Assembly: GCF_000330885.1 (NCBI RefSeq)
Contig: NC_020060.1
Coordinates: forward strand, 62,001 to 126,000
Reading direction: 5' to 3'
DNA from: Rhizobium tropici CIAT 899
Lineage (GTDB): Bacteria; Pseudomonadota; Alphaproteobacteria; Rhizobiales; Rhizobiaceae
Length of the DNA stretch: 64,000 nucleotides
Below the pieces are notes generated by a model, which was not told the DNA's origin, searched no databases, and saw only the letters and a list, made by a program, of their open reading frames with translations. Shown here one piece after another: positions 17,113 through 27,409 of this stretch (position 1 is its first letter; each line of letters opens with the position of its first letter). Made by a program: the position numbers and the translations under genes.

Positions 17113-20100
17113 TCAGTGGGCGATAGACCCCGCCATGGATCGAACTTCGATTTGGCCATCAGGGCTGTCGCTGCGTTTATTGCGAAGCCTGTCGAGCAAG
17201 AGATAGATGACCGGGGTTGTATAAAGGGTAAGCACCTGGCTGACCATAAGGCCGCCGACGATGGCGTAGCCGAGCGGCTGGCGTAATTCGGAGCCCGCTC
17301 CATGCCCTATGGCCAACGGAAGCCCGCCAAGAAGGGCGGCCATCGTCGTCATCAGGATCGGGCGAAATCGCATTTGCGCGGCTTTGACAATGGCGTCCCG
17401 GCTGTCGAGGCCTTCATCACGTTCCGCCTGTATTGCAAAGTCAACGAGCATGATCCCGTTCTTTTTGACGATGCCGATCAGAAGGATCACGCCGATCATC
17501 GCAACTAGGCCGAAGTCGAATCCTGCCAGTTGCAGGGCGAGTAATGCGCCCAGACCAGCCGAGGGCAGGGTGGAAAGGATTGTCAGTGGGTGAATAAGGC
17601 TTTCGTAGAGAACGCCGAGAATGATGTAGACCACCAGCAGTGATGCCAATATTAGAAGTGGCACCGTACCGAGCGAATCCTTGAACGCCTTGGCGCTTCC
17701 GGAGAAGCTCGTCTGCAGCGTGGCGGGCGGATGCATTTCCGCGACGGCTTTCTCGATTGCCTGGGTGGCTTCTCCGAGTGCTACATTCGGCGCGAGGTTG
17801 AAGGATATGGTAACGGCTGGCGATTGACCCTGATGGGAGATCGAGACCGGCGACACACTGTTTGTCGTCCATTTCGCAACGACTGAAAGCGGCACCAAGG
17901 TTCCATTGCTTGCACGAACCGAAAGACGGTCAAGCGTTGCAATATCACGCTGAAGGTTCGGCAGGACTTCAAGAATAACACGGAATGTATCTGTCTGGGT
18001 CGAGTAGGAGGCAACTTGCCGTTGACCGAAGGCATCGTAAAGGGTCTCGTCGATCGTAGATGGAAGGACCCCGTAAAGGGATGCCGCCGCGCGGTCTATC
18101 TTGATGGCGAGGTTGGGGGCCTCTGCCTGTTGATCACTGCCGACATCGCGCAGCGAGGAGAGCCCCTGAAGGCCGTTGGTCACCTTCACTGCCCAATCTC
18201 CGAGCTCTTGAATATCGGCGTCCTGCAGCGTGAACTGGTATTGCGTCTTGGCGGGGCGTGCCCCGATATTTATATCCTGGGCCGACTGCATGAAGAGCTT
18301 GATACCCTGTTGCGAGGCCAGCGCGGTGCCTAGTCTGTCTATGACTTGCTTGGCACTGGCGTCTCTATCTTTCAGAGGTTTCAAGGTTATGTTGTCATGG
18401 CCCTGGTTGAGAGCGTTCCCGCCATTGCCGCCACCGATATCCATGAATACGCTATAGACGGCCGGATCTTTCATGATGATGGCGCTGACGCGTTCCTGGA
18501 GCTTTGCCATTTCCGTGAAGGAAATGTCGGGCGAAGCTTGCGACAAGCCGGCAATGAAGCCGGTATCCTGCTCCGGAAAGAACCCTTTCGGAGCGATGAT
18601 GAAAAGATAGGCTGTGATTGCGATCGTACCGACAAAAACGAAAAGTGTCAGGAACTTATGAGCGATCACAGGCTCAAGGCTTCGGATATAGAGGCTAGTT
18701 AAACGGTCGAAGAAGGCCTCACCTGCGCGATAAATGCGCCCGCGCGAATGATCGTTGACTGGACGAACGAGCTTGGCCGCCAGCATTGGTGTCAGCGTAA
18801 GAGAGACGATAGCGGAAATGACGATCGTGATGGTCAAAGTCACCGCAAACTCGCGAAACAACCGACCGACAATGCCGCCCATCAGAAGGATGGGGATCAA
18901 TACTGCAATCAGCGATAGGCTGATCGAGACGATCGTAAAGCCGATCTCGCGAGCGCCCCTGCGAGCTGCCTGAATTGGTTCCATGCCGGCTTCTATATGC
19001 CGCGTTATATTCTCGAGCATGACGATTGCGTCATCGACGACAAAGCCTACCGCCACCACAAGCGCCATCAATGAGAGATTATCCAGGCTGAAACCGAGTG
19101 CCCACATCGGCGCAAGCGATCCGGCGAGCGCTATAGGAAGGGTAAGCACCGGAATGACGGTAGCGCGCAGATTGCGCAAGAACAGGAAAATCACCACGAC
19201 AACGAGGCCGATCGACAAGATCAGCGTAAACTGAACATCGTCCACAGATGCCCTGATCGTCGAGGTGCGATCCGTCACCAGCTCGAGCTTTATAGACCTC
19301 GGCAGTGATGCCTGGAGGGCGGGCAATTGTTCTTTGACCGCATCGACGACCGCAATGACATTCGCGCCAGGCTGGCGGAAGACGTCCAGCGCTATGCCAC
19401 GCTTCCCGTTTGTCCAGTGCGCCATCTTGTTATCCTCGGCGCCATCGATAGCCTGGCCGATGTCACGAATTCGCACGGGACCACCATTGCGATAGGCGAT
19501 GACAGCATCATTCCATTCCGCGCTGCTGCGGATCTGGTCGTTCGTTTCAATCGGAAAGGTTCGGGTCGGATCGTCAATATTGCCCTTGGGTGCGCTCAGA
19601 CTCAGATTTCCGATTGCGCTCCGCACATCCTCCAAGGTGACATCTGCCTGAGCCAGCCTGCCTGGATCGACCGCGACGCGAATTGCCGGCTTCTGCTTGC
19701 CCCCGATATTGACGAAGGCGACCCCAGAAACTTGCCCGATCTTCGATGCAACATTGCGCTCGATATATTCGTCAAGCTCCGGAAGAGTGAGAGTGTCGGA
19801 GGTGGCAGATAGCTGCATGACTGGAGCGTCGGCGGGATTTGCCTTGTGCACCGTTGGCGATGAAGGCATATCTTTGGGCAGCTGACCGCTCGCCTCGCTG
19901 ATCGCGGTCTGAACGTCGCTGGCAGCAGTTTGGATGTTCTGGTTCAAGCCGAACTGGACCGTGATCGAGGTCGTCCCCAGCGAACTGTTGGAGGTCATTT
20001 CGGTGATACCGCTGACACGCGACAATGCATCCTCGATCGGTTGCGCGACACTCGCCGCCATCGTCTCCGGCGAAGCACCCGGAAGGCTGGCGGCAATCTG

Positions 20101-20271
20101 TATCGTCGGAAAGTCGATCTGAGGAAGGGCCGATACCGGCATGAATGGATAGCAGATCGCACCCAGCAGGAACAGACCACTCATAATCAGCCCGGTTGCA
20201 ACCGGATGTGTAATGAAGAAATCGAAAAAGCCACCGGCTCTTGAAGAAGAGGCACCGTCTTGACTGGTCAT
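17113..20271 (-). CDS. RND multidrug efflux permease, MdtB/MdtC-like
   Basis: A 1052-residue inner-membrane proton antiporter of the HAE1 class. It has 12 predicted transmembrane helices and two large periplasmic loops. Characteristic pieces are FPTIQIAASLPGASPETMA, the TM4 acidic pair in VVAVGFVVDDAIVMLENI, and the C-terminal repeat GIVKKNGIMLVDFAIQAERD. Length and motifs match MdtB/MdtC rather than AcrB. It overlaps the adaptor gene by 4 bases (20268-20271). No outer-membrane TolC gene is next to it, so it probably uses one encoded elsewhere. Confidence 0.92.
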   Translation of the reverse strand: MTSQDGASSSRAGGFFDFFITHPVATGLIMSGLFLLGAICYPFMPVSALPQIDFPTIQIAASLPGASPETMAASVAQPIEDALSRVSGITEMTSNSSLGTTSITVQFGLNQNIQTAASDVQTAISEASGQLPKDMPSSPTVHKANPADAPVMQLSATSDTLTLPELDEYIERNVASKIGQVSGVAFVNIGGKQKPAIRVAVDPGRLAQADVTLEDVRSAIGNLSLSAPKGNIDDPTRTFPIETNDQIRSSAEWNDAVIAYRNGGPVRIRDIGQAIDGAEDNKMAHWTNGKRGIALDVFRQPGANVIAVVDAVKEQLPALQASLPRSIKLELVTDRTSTIRASVDDVQFTLILSIGLVVVVIFLFLRNLRATVIPVLTLPIALAGSLAPMWALGFSLDNLSLMALVVAVGFVVDDAIVMLENITRHIEAGMEPIQAARRGAREIGFTIVSISLSLIAVLIPILLMGGIVGRLFREFAVTLTITIVISAIVSLTLTPMLAAKLVRPVNDHSRGRIYRAGEAFFDRLTSLYIRSLEPVIAHKFLTLFVFVGTIAITAYLFIIAPKGFFPEQDTGFIAGLSQASPDISFTEMAKLQERVSAIIMKDPAVYSVFMDIGGGNGGNALNQGHDNITLKPLKDRDASAKQVIDRLGTALASQQGIKLFMQSAQDINIGARPAKTQYQFTLQDADIQELGDWAVKVTNGLQGLSSLRDVGSDQQAEAPNLAIKIDRAAASLYGVLPSTIDETLYDAFGQRQVASYSTQTDTFRVILEVLPNLQRDIATLDRLSVRASNGTLVPLSVVAKWTTNSVSPVSISHQGQSPAVTISFNLAPNVALGEATQAIEKAVAEMHPPATLQTSFSGSAKAFKDSLGTVPLLILASLLVVYIILGVLYESLIHPLTILSTLPSAGLGALLALQLAGFDFGLVAMIGVILLIGIVKKNGIMLVDFAIQAERDEGLDSRDAIVKAAQMRFRPILMTTMAALLGGLPLAIGHGAGSELRQPLGYAIVGGLMVSQVLTLYTTPVIYLLLDRLRNKRSDSPDGQIEVRSMAGSIAH

Positions 20272-21425
20272 GGCCTAGCCTCTTCGGTGAGCTCGCCGAT
20301 CGGAGATCCCGACCAGGGAGTGACCGAAACCTTGGCACCATCACCGATGCGCGACTGACCGTCCATGACGACTTGTTCGCCATCCTTTATGCCCTCGGTC
20401 ACAAGCGCCCTCGCGCCCGTGACAAAGGCGGTTTTGACGGCTCTCTTTTCGACTGTCGCATCCGATCGGACGACGTAGGCATAGAGCCCATCACGGCCCC
20501 TGGCCAGTGCCTTGTCTGGGACGACGACCCCAGAGCGCTTTTCCACGGTCAGTGTCGTTGCAACCGGAAGACCAGGCCACAGAATGCCAGCCTTATTGTC
20601 GAAGCTCGCTTTGAGATGGATGGAGCCCGTCGCGGTGTCGACTGCGTTGTCGAGGGTAGTCAATTTGCCCTTGGCTAGGGTTCGGCTGCTATCCGTGCTC
20701 GTCAGCGTAACCTCGGCAATGCCCTTGACAAGCGCGTGCCTAATTTCTCCGAACCTGTCACCTGGCGCAACGAACGATACGGCGATCGGGTCCATCTGTG
20801 TGATGGTCACAATACCGGTCGTCGAACTCGCGCTGACGACGCTTCCAACATCCACCTGCTTGAATCCGGTGCGCCCGGAGAGTGGGGCGGTGACAGTTGC
20901 AAATCCGAGCTGGGTTTTCGCATTCTCGACGACAGCCTGGTCGTATTGCACCGCGGCCGCATACTGCTCGCTGGATGCGGTTTTCTGTTCGAGCGTCGCG
21001 GCCGAGGCTACGCCTTTATCTGCAAGCGCCACATAACGCTGTGCGTCTGCGCGCGCACTGTTCAATTGCGCCTCATCCTGAGCTTGCTTTGCTTTGGCGG
21101 AGGCCAGCGCCGACAGGAGCTCGCGGTCATCGAGCCGAAGCAAAACATCTCCCTTCTCCACCATCTGCCCCTCGGTAAACGGCATGTCGACGACCTGGCC
21201 ATCAACGCGCGGGCGAACGGTGACAGACTGGAGGGGGGCGACGGTACCTATGCCATTGATCACTCGATCGATGGTCTCTGTGTGTGCCACGATGGCAGTC
21301 ACCGGAACGGCAGGAATCTCCGTTGCGGATAAAGTCCCGAAGGGAGCGGCAATAACGTTTACGGCGGCAGCAAATAAGCTTCGCATGCAGCAAGTAGCAA
21401 GCGGCTGAACTAAAAATTTGATCAT
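20268..21425 (-). CDS. RND efflux periplasmic adaptor (membrane fusion protein), MdtA-like
   Basis: About 385 residues with an N-terminal signal or anchor (CCMRSLFAAAVNVIAAPFG). A lipoyl/barrel-sandwich half follows (VTVRPRVDGQVVDMPFTEGQ), then an alpha-helical hairpin rich in Ala/Gln around residues 95-165, the second lipoyl half (VTAPLSGRTGFKQVDVGSVV) and a beta-barrel. It bridges the permease to an outer-membrane channel. An in-frame ATG at 21464 is an alternative start; 21425 gives the cleaner leader. It is the first gene of the two-gene efflux operon. Confidence 0.9.
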   Translation of the reverse strand: MIKFLVQPLATCCMRSLFAAAVNVIAAPFGTLSATEIPAVPVTAIVAHTETIDRVINGIGTVAPLQSVTVRPRVDGQVVDMPFTEGQMVEKGDVLLRLDDRELLSALASAKAKQAQDEAQLNSARADAQRYVALADKGVASAATLEQKTASSEQYAAAVQYDQAVVENAKTQLGFATVTAPLSGRTGFKQVDVGSVVSASSTTGIVTITQMDPIAVSFVAPGDRFGEIRHALVKGIAEVTLTSTDSSRTLAKGKLTTLDNAVDTATGSIHLKASFDNKAGILWPGLPVATTLTVEKRSGVVVPDKALARGRDGLYAYVVRSDATVEKRAVKTAFVTGARALVTEGIKDGEQVVMDGQSRIGDGAKVSVTPWSGSPIGELTEEARP

Positions 21426-21464
21426 ATCTGCTGTTCCGTTGACGCGCGTGATAACGATGCGCAA

Positions 21465-22313
21465 GACTTTAGTTCGATATTAGGTCCAACTCTCTTCACC
21501 AAATGCGAAGCGTCTGACGCGGCGGACGATGCCTTCAAACTTCTATTTGACACGATGACGACCATCAGAGGGGCCGTTGGGAAGGGATTGCAAAATTGCC
21601 GCTGGCGGGGCCGATATAATTATCAGTCATCCAAGAGCTCATCCATTATTTTGGCGATATTTTTGACGTAGAGGCTACGACACCGCTGCTTTGACTGACC
21701 GGCAAAGCCGGCTGATCAGTAATTTCCAGGCATAATTCGCACGACTCTCCAATAACCATGGACGTTCAGTCTTCGCTGACCCATGGCGGATGATCGCATG
21801 AACAACAGAAGATGCGGGATTTTCGGAATGGTTTGCTGCTATGACCGATGCTGTTGATAACGCAACGTGGAAAAATTGCTCCTTCATACGCGACTACGGC
21901 TCCCATATCGCAGGTATCGGTCTGATACAGTAGCTAGCCTCACCTACGGTGAAAACTTAGCACATCTTAAAAACTGCTTGCCGAGGACCGGCCGCTGCGG
22001 GGCGGGCAAATGCGGCCGGTCCAGCGTCGCTCAAGCGCATTGTCTGTCGCCGATGTTCGACAGACGCCTTCAATACGCAATCAAGAAACAGTCAGATGCA
22101 TGCTCAATCGAATTAGTGTAGGCATCGAAACAAAATGGTCGCATTATTTACTAACCCTTGCCAGAGGGCCTCGCGACGTCCGCTATGAAGATTTCACTGA
22201 AGCACGGTGTTGGACAAGCTTTTTCCAGTTCTATCGTAGTTTTCGAAAATATGCCGCCACCGCAGCCATCTGTAGAAATTCACAAGCGGTTTGGCCCTAG
22301 GTCCACGTCGTTT
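21465..22313 (+). other. Intergenic region, no gene supported
   Basis: Roughly 850 bases between the efflux operon start and the end of the SDR gene. Open frames here are short, lack ribosome sites and have unlikely compositions. It presumably contains the promoter of the efflux operon. I see no repeats or RNA gene that I can defend. Confidence 0.4.
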
Positions 22314-23015
22314 CTACCAGCTAATCTGGCTGCCGTCATAGGCGAAAAATCCGCCGCTTTGCTCGGGCGTTAAGCTGTTGGCGACCTGGAGGATGGATCT
22401 TGCCGCTTCTTGTGGTGAAAGATGATGTCCATTGGAAAACGGTGCCGAAAGTGGCGTTTCAACAGTTCCGGGATGTATGGCGGCGAGTACATACAGGGGA
22501 TGTGTCCTCAAAAGTTCGATCGATGCTGTCTTTACGATTTGGTTCAGCGCCGCTTTCGAGCTGCGATAGGAGATCAATCCACCAAGCCCATTATCGCTGA
22601 TAGACCCCAGGCGTGCGGATAGCACGACCATTAATGCTCGGTCCTTATTCGCCATCAAGGGGGTGAAGTGCTTTAACACGAGCGCGGGGCCGACCGCGTT
22701 AACCGCGAACTGACGCATCATAGTGCTGAGGTCGATTTGGCGTATGCTCTTTTCTGGGCGAGAGCCATCTATTGTGAGCGCCCCGGTTGCGCAGACAATC
22801 AAGTGAAGCGGTGCAACGAGCGCGTCCGAATGTCTACGCACGCTCATTTCATCTTCCAAATCGAAGCCATTCGTCGATCGGGACAAAGTCGAGACACTGG
22901 CAACTCTTGGGTCGCGCGCAAGCATAATAGATATTGCCGAACCGATACCACCCGATCCCCCGATCACCAAAGCCCGGTATCCTGTGGTAAGGGAAGTCAT
23001 GGAAAACACCGTCAA
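22314..23015 (-). CDS. SDR family protein, C-factor (CsgA)-like
   Basis: A 233-residue SDR with cofactor motif VIGGSGGIGSA near residue 18 and YxxxK in SYRSSKAALNQI. The usual NNAG is replaced by ICATGAL, as in the CsgA/YciK-like branch. Substrate is unknown. Its start overlaps the photolyase stop by 4 bases (23012-23015), making it the third gene of a folE-photolyase-SDR operon. Many photolyase or cryptochrome operons carry such an SDR; a role in pterin or fatty-alcohol reduction is possible but unproven. Confidence 0.82.
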   Translation of the reverse strand: MTVFSMTSLTTGYRALVIGGSGGIGSAISIMLARDPRVASVSTLSRSTNGFDLEDEMSVRRHSDALVAPLHLIVCATGALTIDGSRPEKSIRQIDLSTMMRQFAVNAVGPALVLKHFTPLMANKDRALMVVLSARLGSISDNGLGGLISYRSSKAALNQIVKTASIELLRTHPLYVLAAIHPGTVETPLSAPFSNGHHLSPQEAARSILQVANSLTPEQSGGFFAYDGSQISW

Positions 23016-24634
23016 ACTCCCTCAGGTTGGGAAAGTTTTGAAAGGTAACGGGCAGCGCTTTCGATAATCTCCACGCGATCAGCCTCGTACATTCGATCCC
23101 AGTTTGCGTATTGCCGTGAAAGTCTCCGATTTACGGAAAGGCGGTTGCGGTTGCGCGCGAGAAAGTCCCAGTAAAGAAAATTGAAAGGACAAGCGTCGTC
23201 CCCGGTTCGCTTTTCCACGCTGAACCGGCAGTTGGCACAGTAATCCGACATGTGCGATATGTACTTGCCGCTTGCAGCATAGGGTTTCGTACCGACGATA
23301 CCACCGTCGGCAAATTGACTCATGCCGATCACGTTAGGTACTTCAACCCATTCGTAGGCGTCCGCATAAACTTCAAGGTACCACTCGTGCACCTGTCTGG
23401 GATCGACACCCGCGATAAGAGCGAAGTTGCCAGTGATCATCAGGCGTTGAATATGATGCGCATAGGCGTTCGCTCGTGTTTCGCGCACCACCGTGGCCAC
23501 ACAGTTCATGTCGGTTTCGCCTGACCAATAAAATGCAGGGAGTGGCCGCTCGCTGTTGAAAAAATTCATTTCGCGGTAAGCGCGCATGCTAAGCCAATAG
23601 ATACCGCGCATATATTCGCGCCAGCCTATGATCTGCCGTATGAATCCTTCCACGGAATTCAGTGGTGCACGACCGTCGAGATACGCGCTTTCCGCTCGTC
23701 TGCAAAGGTCGAGAGGATCGATGAACCCCACGTTAATGTAGAATGATAGCAGGGAATGATTTAGGAATGGATCGTCCGCCAGCATCGCGTCTTGGGTGGA
23801 ACCGAACTCGGCCAGGTGGTTACGCAAAAAGTCATCAGAGATGCGTATCGCCTCGGAACTTGTTACCGCAAAGTTGAAATCATTCAATTCGCCGAAGTTG
23901 TCGGGGAATAACCGTCCAACAATGCCAATTACCTCATCAGTTACCGCGTCCTGACTGGTGACCCGGCGTTCGGGTCGAAACATATCAGGATTTGCCGGGC
24001 GTCTGTTCTCAGTGTCGAAGTTCCATTTACCACCGACAGGCTCGTCGCCTTGCATTAGGAGGCCGGTCTTACGCCGCATTTCGCGGTAGAAGAACTCCAT
24101 TACGAATGTTTTTCGCCCCGCCGCCCATGCGGCAAACTCGGCTTTACTGCAGATAAACCGCTTGTCCTCAACTATCTTTACCGGTGTGTTCAATGAAGCT
24201 TGCCAGCCACAGACAATCTCATGGACACGCCACTCGCCAGGTTCTGTGAGCTGTATGCTCTTAGGACACATATCGCTGACGGCGCGGCGAAGCTCGCCAT
24301 CAAATGAACCGGAGTTTGCTGGATCATCAATCGTAACATAGCGGACGTGGTAGCCCCTATCACGAAGCTCTTGGGCGAAATGCCTCATCGAACTAAATAT
24401 GAAAGCGATCTTCTTCTTGTGATGCCCGACGTAGGTTGCCTCGGCCATGACCTCGCACATGAGAATGGCATCCGATGCGGAGTTGAAGCCATCCAAACTG
24501 GAGATTGAGTGGGATAGCTGGTCGCCTAGGATGAAGACGAGTGTCTCGACTGTCGCGGCCTCGCCTTTACCTTCATCTCTTAACACAGCTAAAAAATCTC
24601 GCCTGCAGAGCAGGGTCCTTCTGAAACATGCCAT
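23012..24634 (-). CDS. phrB: Iron-sulfur bacterial photolyase/cryptochrome (PhrB / FeS-BCP family)
   Basis: Up to 540 residues and closely similar in layout to Agrobacterium PhrB, a (6-4) photolyase using FAD, a 4Fe-4S cluster and a lumazine antenna. Seen here are [29 protein letters not shown], the FAD region ([20 protein letters not shown]) and the four cluster cysteines in MNCVA, CANC and ACPFN. It repairs UV lesions or signals by light. The ATG at 24634 overlaps folE by 62 bases; a GTG at 24586 is an alternative. Part of an operon with a predicted ECF promoter. Confidence 0.92.
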   Translation of the reverse strand: MACFRRTLLCRRDFLAVLRDEGKGEAATVETLVFILGDQLSHSISSLDGFNSASDAILMCEVMAEATYVGHHKKKIAFIFSSMRHFAQELRDRGYHVRYVTIDDPANSGSFDGELRRAVSDMCPKSIQLTEPGEWRVHEIVCGWQASLNTPVKIVEDKRFICSKAEFAAWAAGRKTFVMEFFYREMRRKTGLLMQGDEPVGGKWNFDTENRRPANPDMFRPERRVTSQDAVTDEVIGIVGRLFPDNFGELNDFNFAVTSSEAIRISDDFLRNHLAEFGSTQDAMLADDPFLNHSLLSFYINVGFIDPLDLCRRAESAYLDGRAPLNSVEGFIRQIIGWREYMRGIYWLSMRAYREMNFFNSERPLPAFYWSGETDMNCVATVVRETRANAYAHHIQRLMITGNFALIAGVDPRQVHEWYLEVYADAYEWVEVPNVIGMSQFADGGIVGTKPYAASGKYISHMSDYCANCRFSVEKRTGDDACPFNFLYWDFLARNRNRLSVNRRLSRQYANWDRMYEADRVEIIESAARYLSKLSQPEGV

Positions 24635-25175
24635 TGAACGTGCTGGTCAGCGTGCGCGATCCACTTTTTGACACGCCGCGCATCGACATGCACATATGCT
24701 CGGCCTCGATAATCACACCAGCCCCTTTTGTTTGCAGGCACCGATCGAGCGCAACGGCGATTTCGCTGGTCATGCGCTCCTGTATCTGGAGCCGCCGTGC
24801 GAATAATTCGACAAGACGAGCGATTTTGGACAGCCCTACAACCCGCTCGCTAGGGACATAGGCGACATGGGCAACACCGTGAAACGGCAGCATATGGTGC
24901 TCGCAGTGAGAGAAGAACGGGATATCTCGGACGATTACTACGTCCTGGTAGCCGGCAACCTCGCCAAAGGTCGTCTTCAGAACGTCGTCCGCTGTCTCAT
25001 GATATCCCGCAAAAAGCTGCTGATATGCTTTTGCCACTCGAGCGGGGGTATCCTTGAGACCTTCCCGACCCGGATTGTCGCCCGCCCAAGCGAGAAGAAC
25101 GCGAACTGCATTTTGCACTTCTTCAAATGTTGGAACGACCGACGCCTGAGATGTCTCTGTAACGATTTGATCCAT
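24573..25175 (-). CDS. folE: GTP cyclohydrolase I, type 1
   Basis: A 200-residue enzyme converting GTP to dihydroneopterin triphosphate, the first step of folate/pterin synthesis. Zinc and substrate motifs are [39 protein letters not shown] and [14 protein letters not shown] eight bases upstream selects the ATG at 25175 over a longer frame to 25253, and the predicted ECF promoter at 25225-25197 lies inside that longer frame. Coupling to a photolyase suggests a dedicated pterin supply, perhaps for a cofactor or antenna; that link is inference. Confidence 0.93.
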   Translation of the reverse strand: MDQIVTETSQASVVPTFEEVQNAVRVLLAWAGDNPGREGLKDTPARVAKAYQQLFAGYHETADDVLKTTFGEVAGYQDVVIVRDIPFFSHCEHHMLPFHGVAHVAYVPSERVVGLSKIARLVELFARRLQIQERMTSEIAVALDRCLQTKGAGVIIEAEHMCMSMRGVSKSGSRTLTSTFNGMFQKDPALQARFFSCVKR

Positions 25176-25196
25176 TTTTGTCTCCGTATCACCAGC

Positions 25197-25225
25197 TTCT
25201 ACGATCTGTACGGATGACCGGATCG
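25197..25225 (-). promoter_or_regulatory. ECF-type promoter of the folE-phrB-SDR operon
   Basis: On the minus strand CGATCC (25225-25220), 17 bases, GTAGAA (25202-25197). Five of six -35 bases, the spacing and all six -10 bases match the sigma factor gene promoter at 13678-13706. Predicted leader to the folE ATG is about 15 bases and includes its GGAG. Confidence 0.6.
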
Positions 25226-25602
25226 CTTCCCGGAACAATTTTTCTGACGGCAAGACGCCATTCGCCGTAGCCGCGGCTTAAGCGACATCAACGTTACAGA
25301 CCTTTCAAAAGCAGAGCATCTGGTCGGCAAGTGCCCGCATTAACGAGACGCTTCGGATGCACTGGTCGCCGCTTGCCGCTCATTGGGCCTTGCAGGTCCG
25401 CGCGGCCGTCGCGTGGCCCCCGATATGGGACGTGCCGTTCGTCGAAGCATGTAACGTGAGTCAATGCTGCAACAGAGCCCAAACAATCGAATACCAAGTT
25501 AAATTCGCGCTAGATCTGCTTCCTGAACTCACGTTATCCATGAATTGCGGAATGATTTGAACGTGCGCGATGGCCGCCTTCATTTCCGCGAGGGGATATG
25601 TC
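25226..25602 (+). other. Intergenic, no gene recognised
   Basis: Holds only the upstream side of the folE promoter and the leader of the small gene at 25603. No other feature can be supported. Confidence 0.4.
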
Positions 25603-25839
25603 ATGACGGCGCAGATTGTTGCGGCATGGGCAACACTGAATGGTTTCGATTTGCTGGAATCAGGGAAGTATCGCCGGACTGACGACGCGCGCACACTTAC
25701 CATCGAGATCAAAAAGCTCTCGGTCGTATTCATCGATGAAAGGGCTGGCTTGCGTCCGCGGGTGAACTCGACCCTTTTCAAAGATCTCCTATACGGTAGC
25801 CCCAACAATAGACTTGAGCGCCTTTTCCGAGGCATTTGA
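25603..25839 (+). CDS. Small protein of unknown function
   Basis: A 78-residue product starting MTAQIVAAWATLNGFDLLES, with an alternating pattern TLTIEIKKLSVVFIDERAG and a C-terminal STLFKDLLYG. GAGGGG lies upstream of the ATG at 25603. The reading has plausible amphipathic helix and strand patterns, unlike the antisense frame at the same place. I do not recognise a family, and no motif predicts a function. Confidence 0.45.
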   Translation: MTAQIVAAWATLNGFDLLESGKYRRTDDARTLTIEIKKLSVVFIDERAGLRPRVNSTLFKDLLYGSPNNRLERLFRGI

Positions 25840-25918
25840 AGTGCGCCATGTTGAGTTCCCGCTCCGCCGAGTGCTGCTGTCGCAGCTGAGGTGCGATCTC
25901 GCTTCGCGTACGATTAAT

Positions 25919-26809
25919 TTAGGATAGGGCTGCGGCTGAACAAACCGTATTCCTTCCGGACCGCTTTGCTGAGTAGAGTTGGTGGTCAGCGGCTTTGAGC
26001 ATCGTCTTTAGGGACTGTTTAGCCGGATCCGCTTGGTAGACCCCAAAGCTCGCCGTCACCCGTCCGTTTGGCAGAGGATTTATGATGATCCTTTCCAATC
26101 GTGTCTTCAGCCGATTGGCAATTTCGACAGCAGTGTCCAGATTGGTGTTCGCTAGCACGATGGAGAACTCCTCCCCCCCTATGCGAGCGGCGACGTCGTG
26201 TGGTCGAAGGCAATCCTGGATCGTCGCGCCCGCTGCCATCAAAACCTTGTCACCGACGTCATGACCGTACTCATCGTTTATACGCTTGAAGTGGTCGAGG
26301 TCGAGCAAGATCAGCGCGAGCGGTGTCTTATCCCGAGCGGCGCGACTTATTTCCCGGGCCGCGGCTTCGTTGAACCAATGGCGATTACCCAGCCCGGTAA
26401 GCGGATCGGTGTAAGCTTGCCGCCGAAGTTGCTCTATCTTTCGGTCGAGTTCGCGGATTAAATTTGCCACTCCATTCGTCACGACGCCGATCTCGTCCTG
26501 GCGCAGGCTGCTGATTTTCTCGACGTGACCCTTTACGCGATAAATTTCGATTGCGCGGGTGACCTGCCTGAGCGGATGGAGAAAAATCCAAACCGAGCCA
26601 AGGCAAAATATCGTTCCGACAAGCGTGGCGGACAAAACAACGATGAAAATCGGACCGAGATTTCCATGCGAGCTCATTGTCAGGTATACGGCAAGTGAAA
26701 TGAGCGGCAGATGTGTAGACAGGAAGCAGGTGCAGAAGATTTTGAGCGTAAGTGAAGAATTGAATGTCGTTTTAAGGCCAGCTAGCCGCATCTGATGCTC
26801 CGTGGTCAT
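25919..26809 (-). CDS. Membrane diguanylate cyclase (HAMP-GGDEF)
   Basis: A 296-residue protein. Two hydrophobic segments (about residues 21-43 and 50-75) bracket a short periplasmic loop. A HAMP-like segment (LRQVTRAIEIYRVKGHVEKI) is followed by a GGDEF domain with the active-site motif RIGGEEFSIVL. An I-site RPHD lies five residues before GGEEF, so product inhibition by c-di-GMP is expected. It makes c-di-GMP from two GTP at the inner membrane and lacks an EAL domain. Monocistronic; target process unknown. Confidence 0.92.
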   Translation of the reverse strand: MTTEHQMRLAGLKTTFNSSLTLKIFCTCFLSTHLPLISLAVYLTMSSHGNLGPIFIVVLSATLVGTIFCLGSVWIFLHPLRQVTRAIEIYRVKGHVEKISSLRQDEIGVVTNGVANLIRELDRKIEQLRRQAYTDPLTGLGNRHWFNEAAAREISRAARDKTPLALILLDLDHFKRINDEYGHDVGDKVLMAAGATIQDCLRPHDVAARIGGEEFSIVLANTNLDTAVEIANRLKTRLERIIINPLPNGRVTASFGVYQADPAKQSLKTMLKAADHQLYSAKRSGRNTVCSAAALS

Positions 26810-27409
26810 ACTCTTTTTGGTCGGGGAAATTGACTCTGGTTTATTGCGCGATCGATAACGACATTCGTCGAATTTTAATGAGTTTATCGCGGCGGAACTA
26901 CACTGACCGCTACATATGTTGCGAGATAAGGAATGTAAGGGAATTTTAAAATACTGCTTCGTAGGTGGAAAATTTTATGTTGCCTATGTCTCTTCTCCGC
27001 GAAGGCGACGGAGCGTGAGATAGAGCCGAAATGCAGCGGCGACGTTAAACCGTTGTCTCGATCCGCGCTTGAAGATCAATTTGCCAACTCGCTTTGGAAG
27101 CTGTCCTTCTCGTTCCCTTCAGGTGAAATCGAAGCCGGGACCCGCAGGTTCGTTTGAAACAACCGGTCGTAAAGACGGATCTAAACAGACGAGCAGAGCG
27201 ACTGCATTTCACTTATCGGTCACGATGTCGGATTCAATGCTACCCGGTCCGCCTCGCAATCTCGCCATAGGGGATCGTTGCATAAAAGAGTGAAGAGACA
27301 CGGTTTGAGGAGACAGGCCGCGTTTTTCTGTCCGCTATGTTGGTTAGCGAGCTGTTTTTTGGGGCTGTTTTTGATTTGAGGGGGCAGCGGACGGAGTCCG
27401 TGCGCTGGC
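26810..27409 (+). other. Intergenic region running into IS debris
   Basis: No gene recognised. The part nearest 26810 is AT-rich and probably holds the cyclase promoter. From about 27290 the sequence belongs to the end of the IS5-type remnant that follows; its terminal repeat is not resolved. Confidence 0.4.

Noticed and set aside
21675..22373. Several short open frames between the efflux operon and the SDR gene
   Set aside because: No ribosome sites, no recognisable families and overlapping frames of similar quality on both strands.
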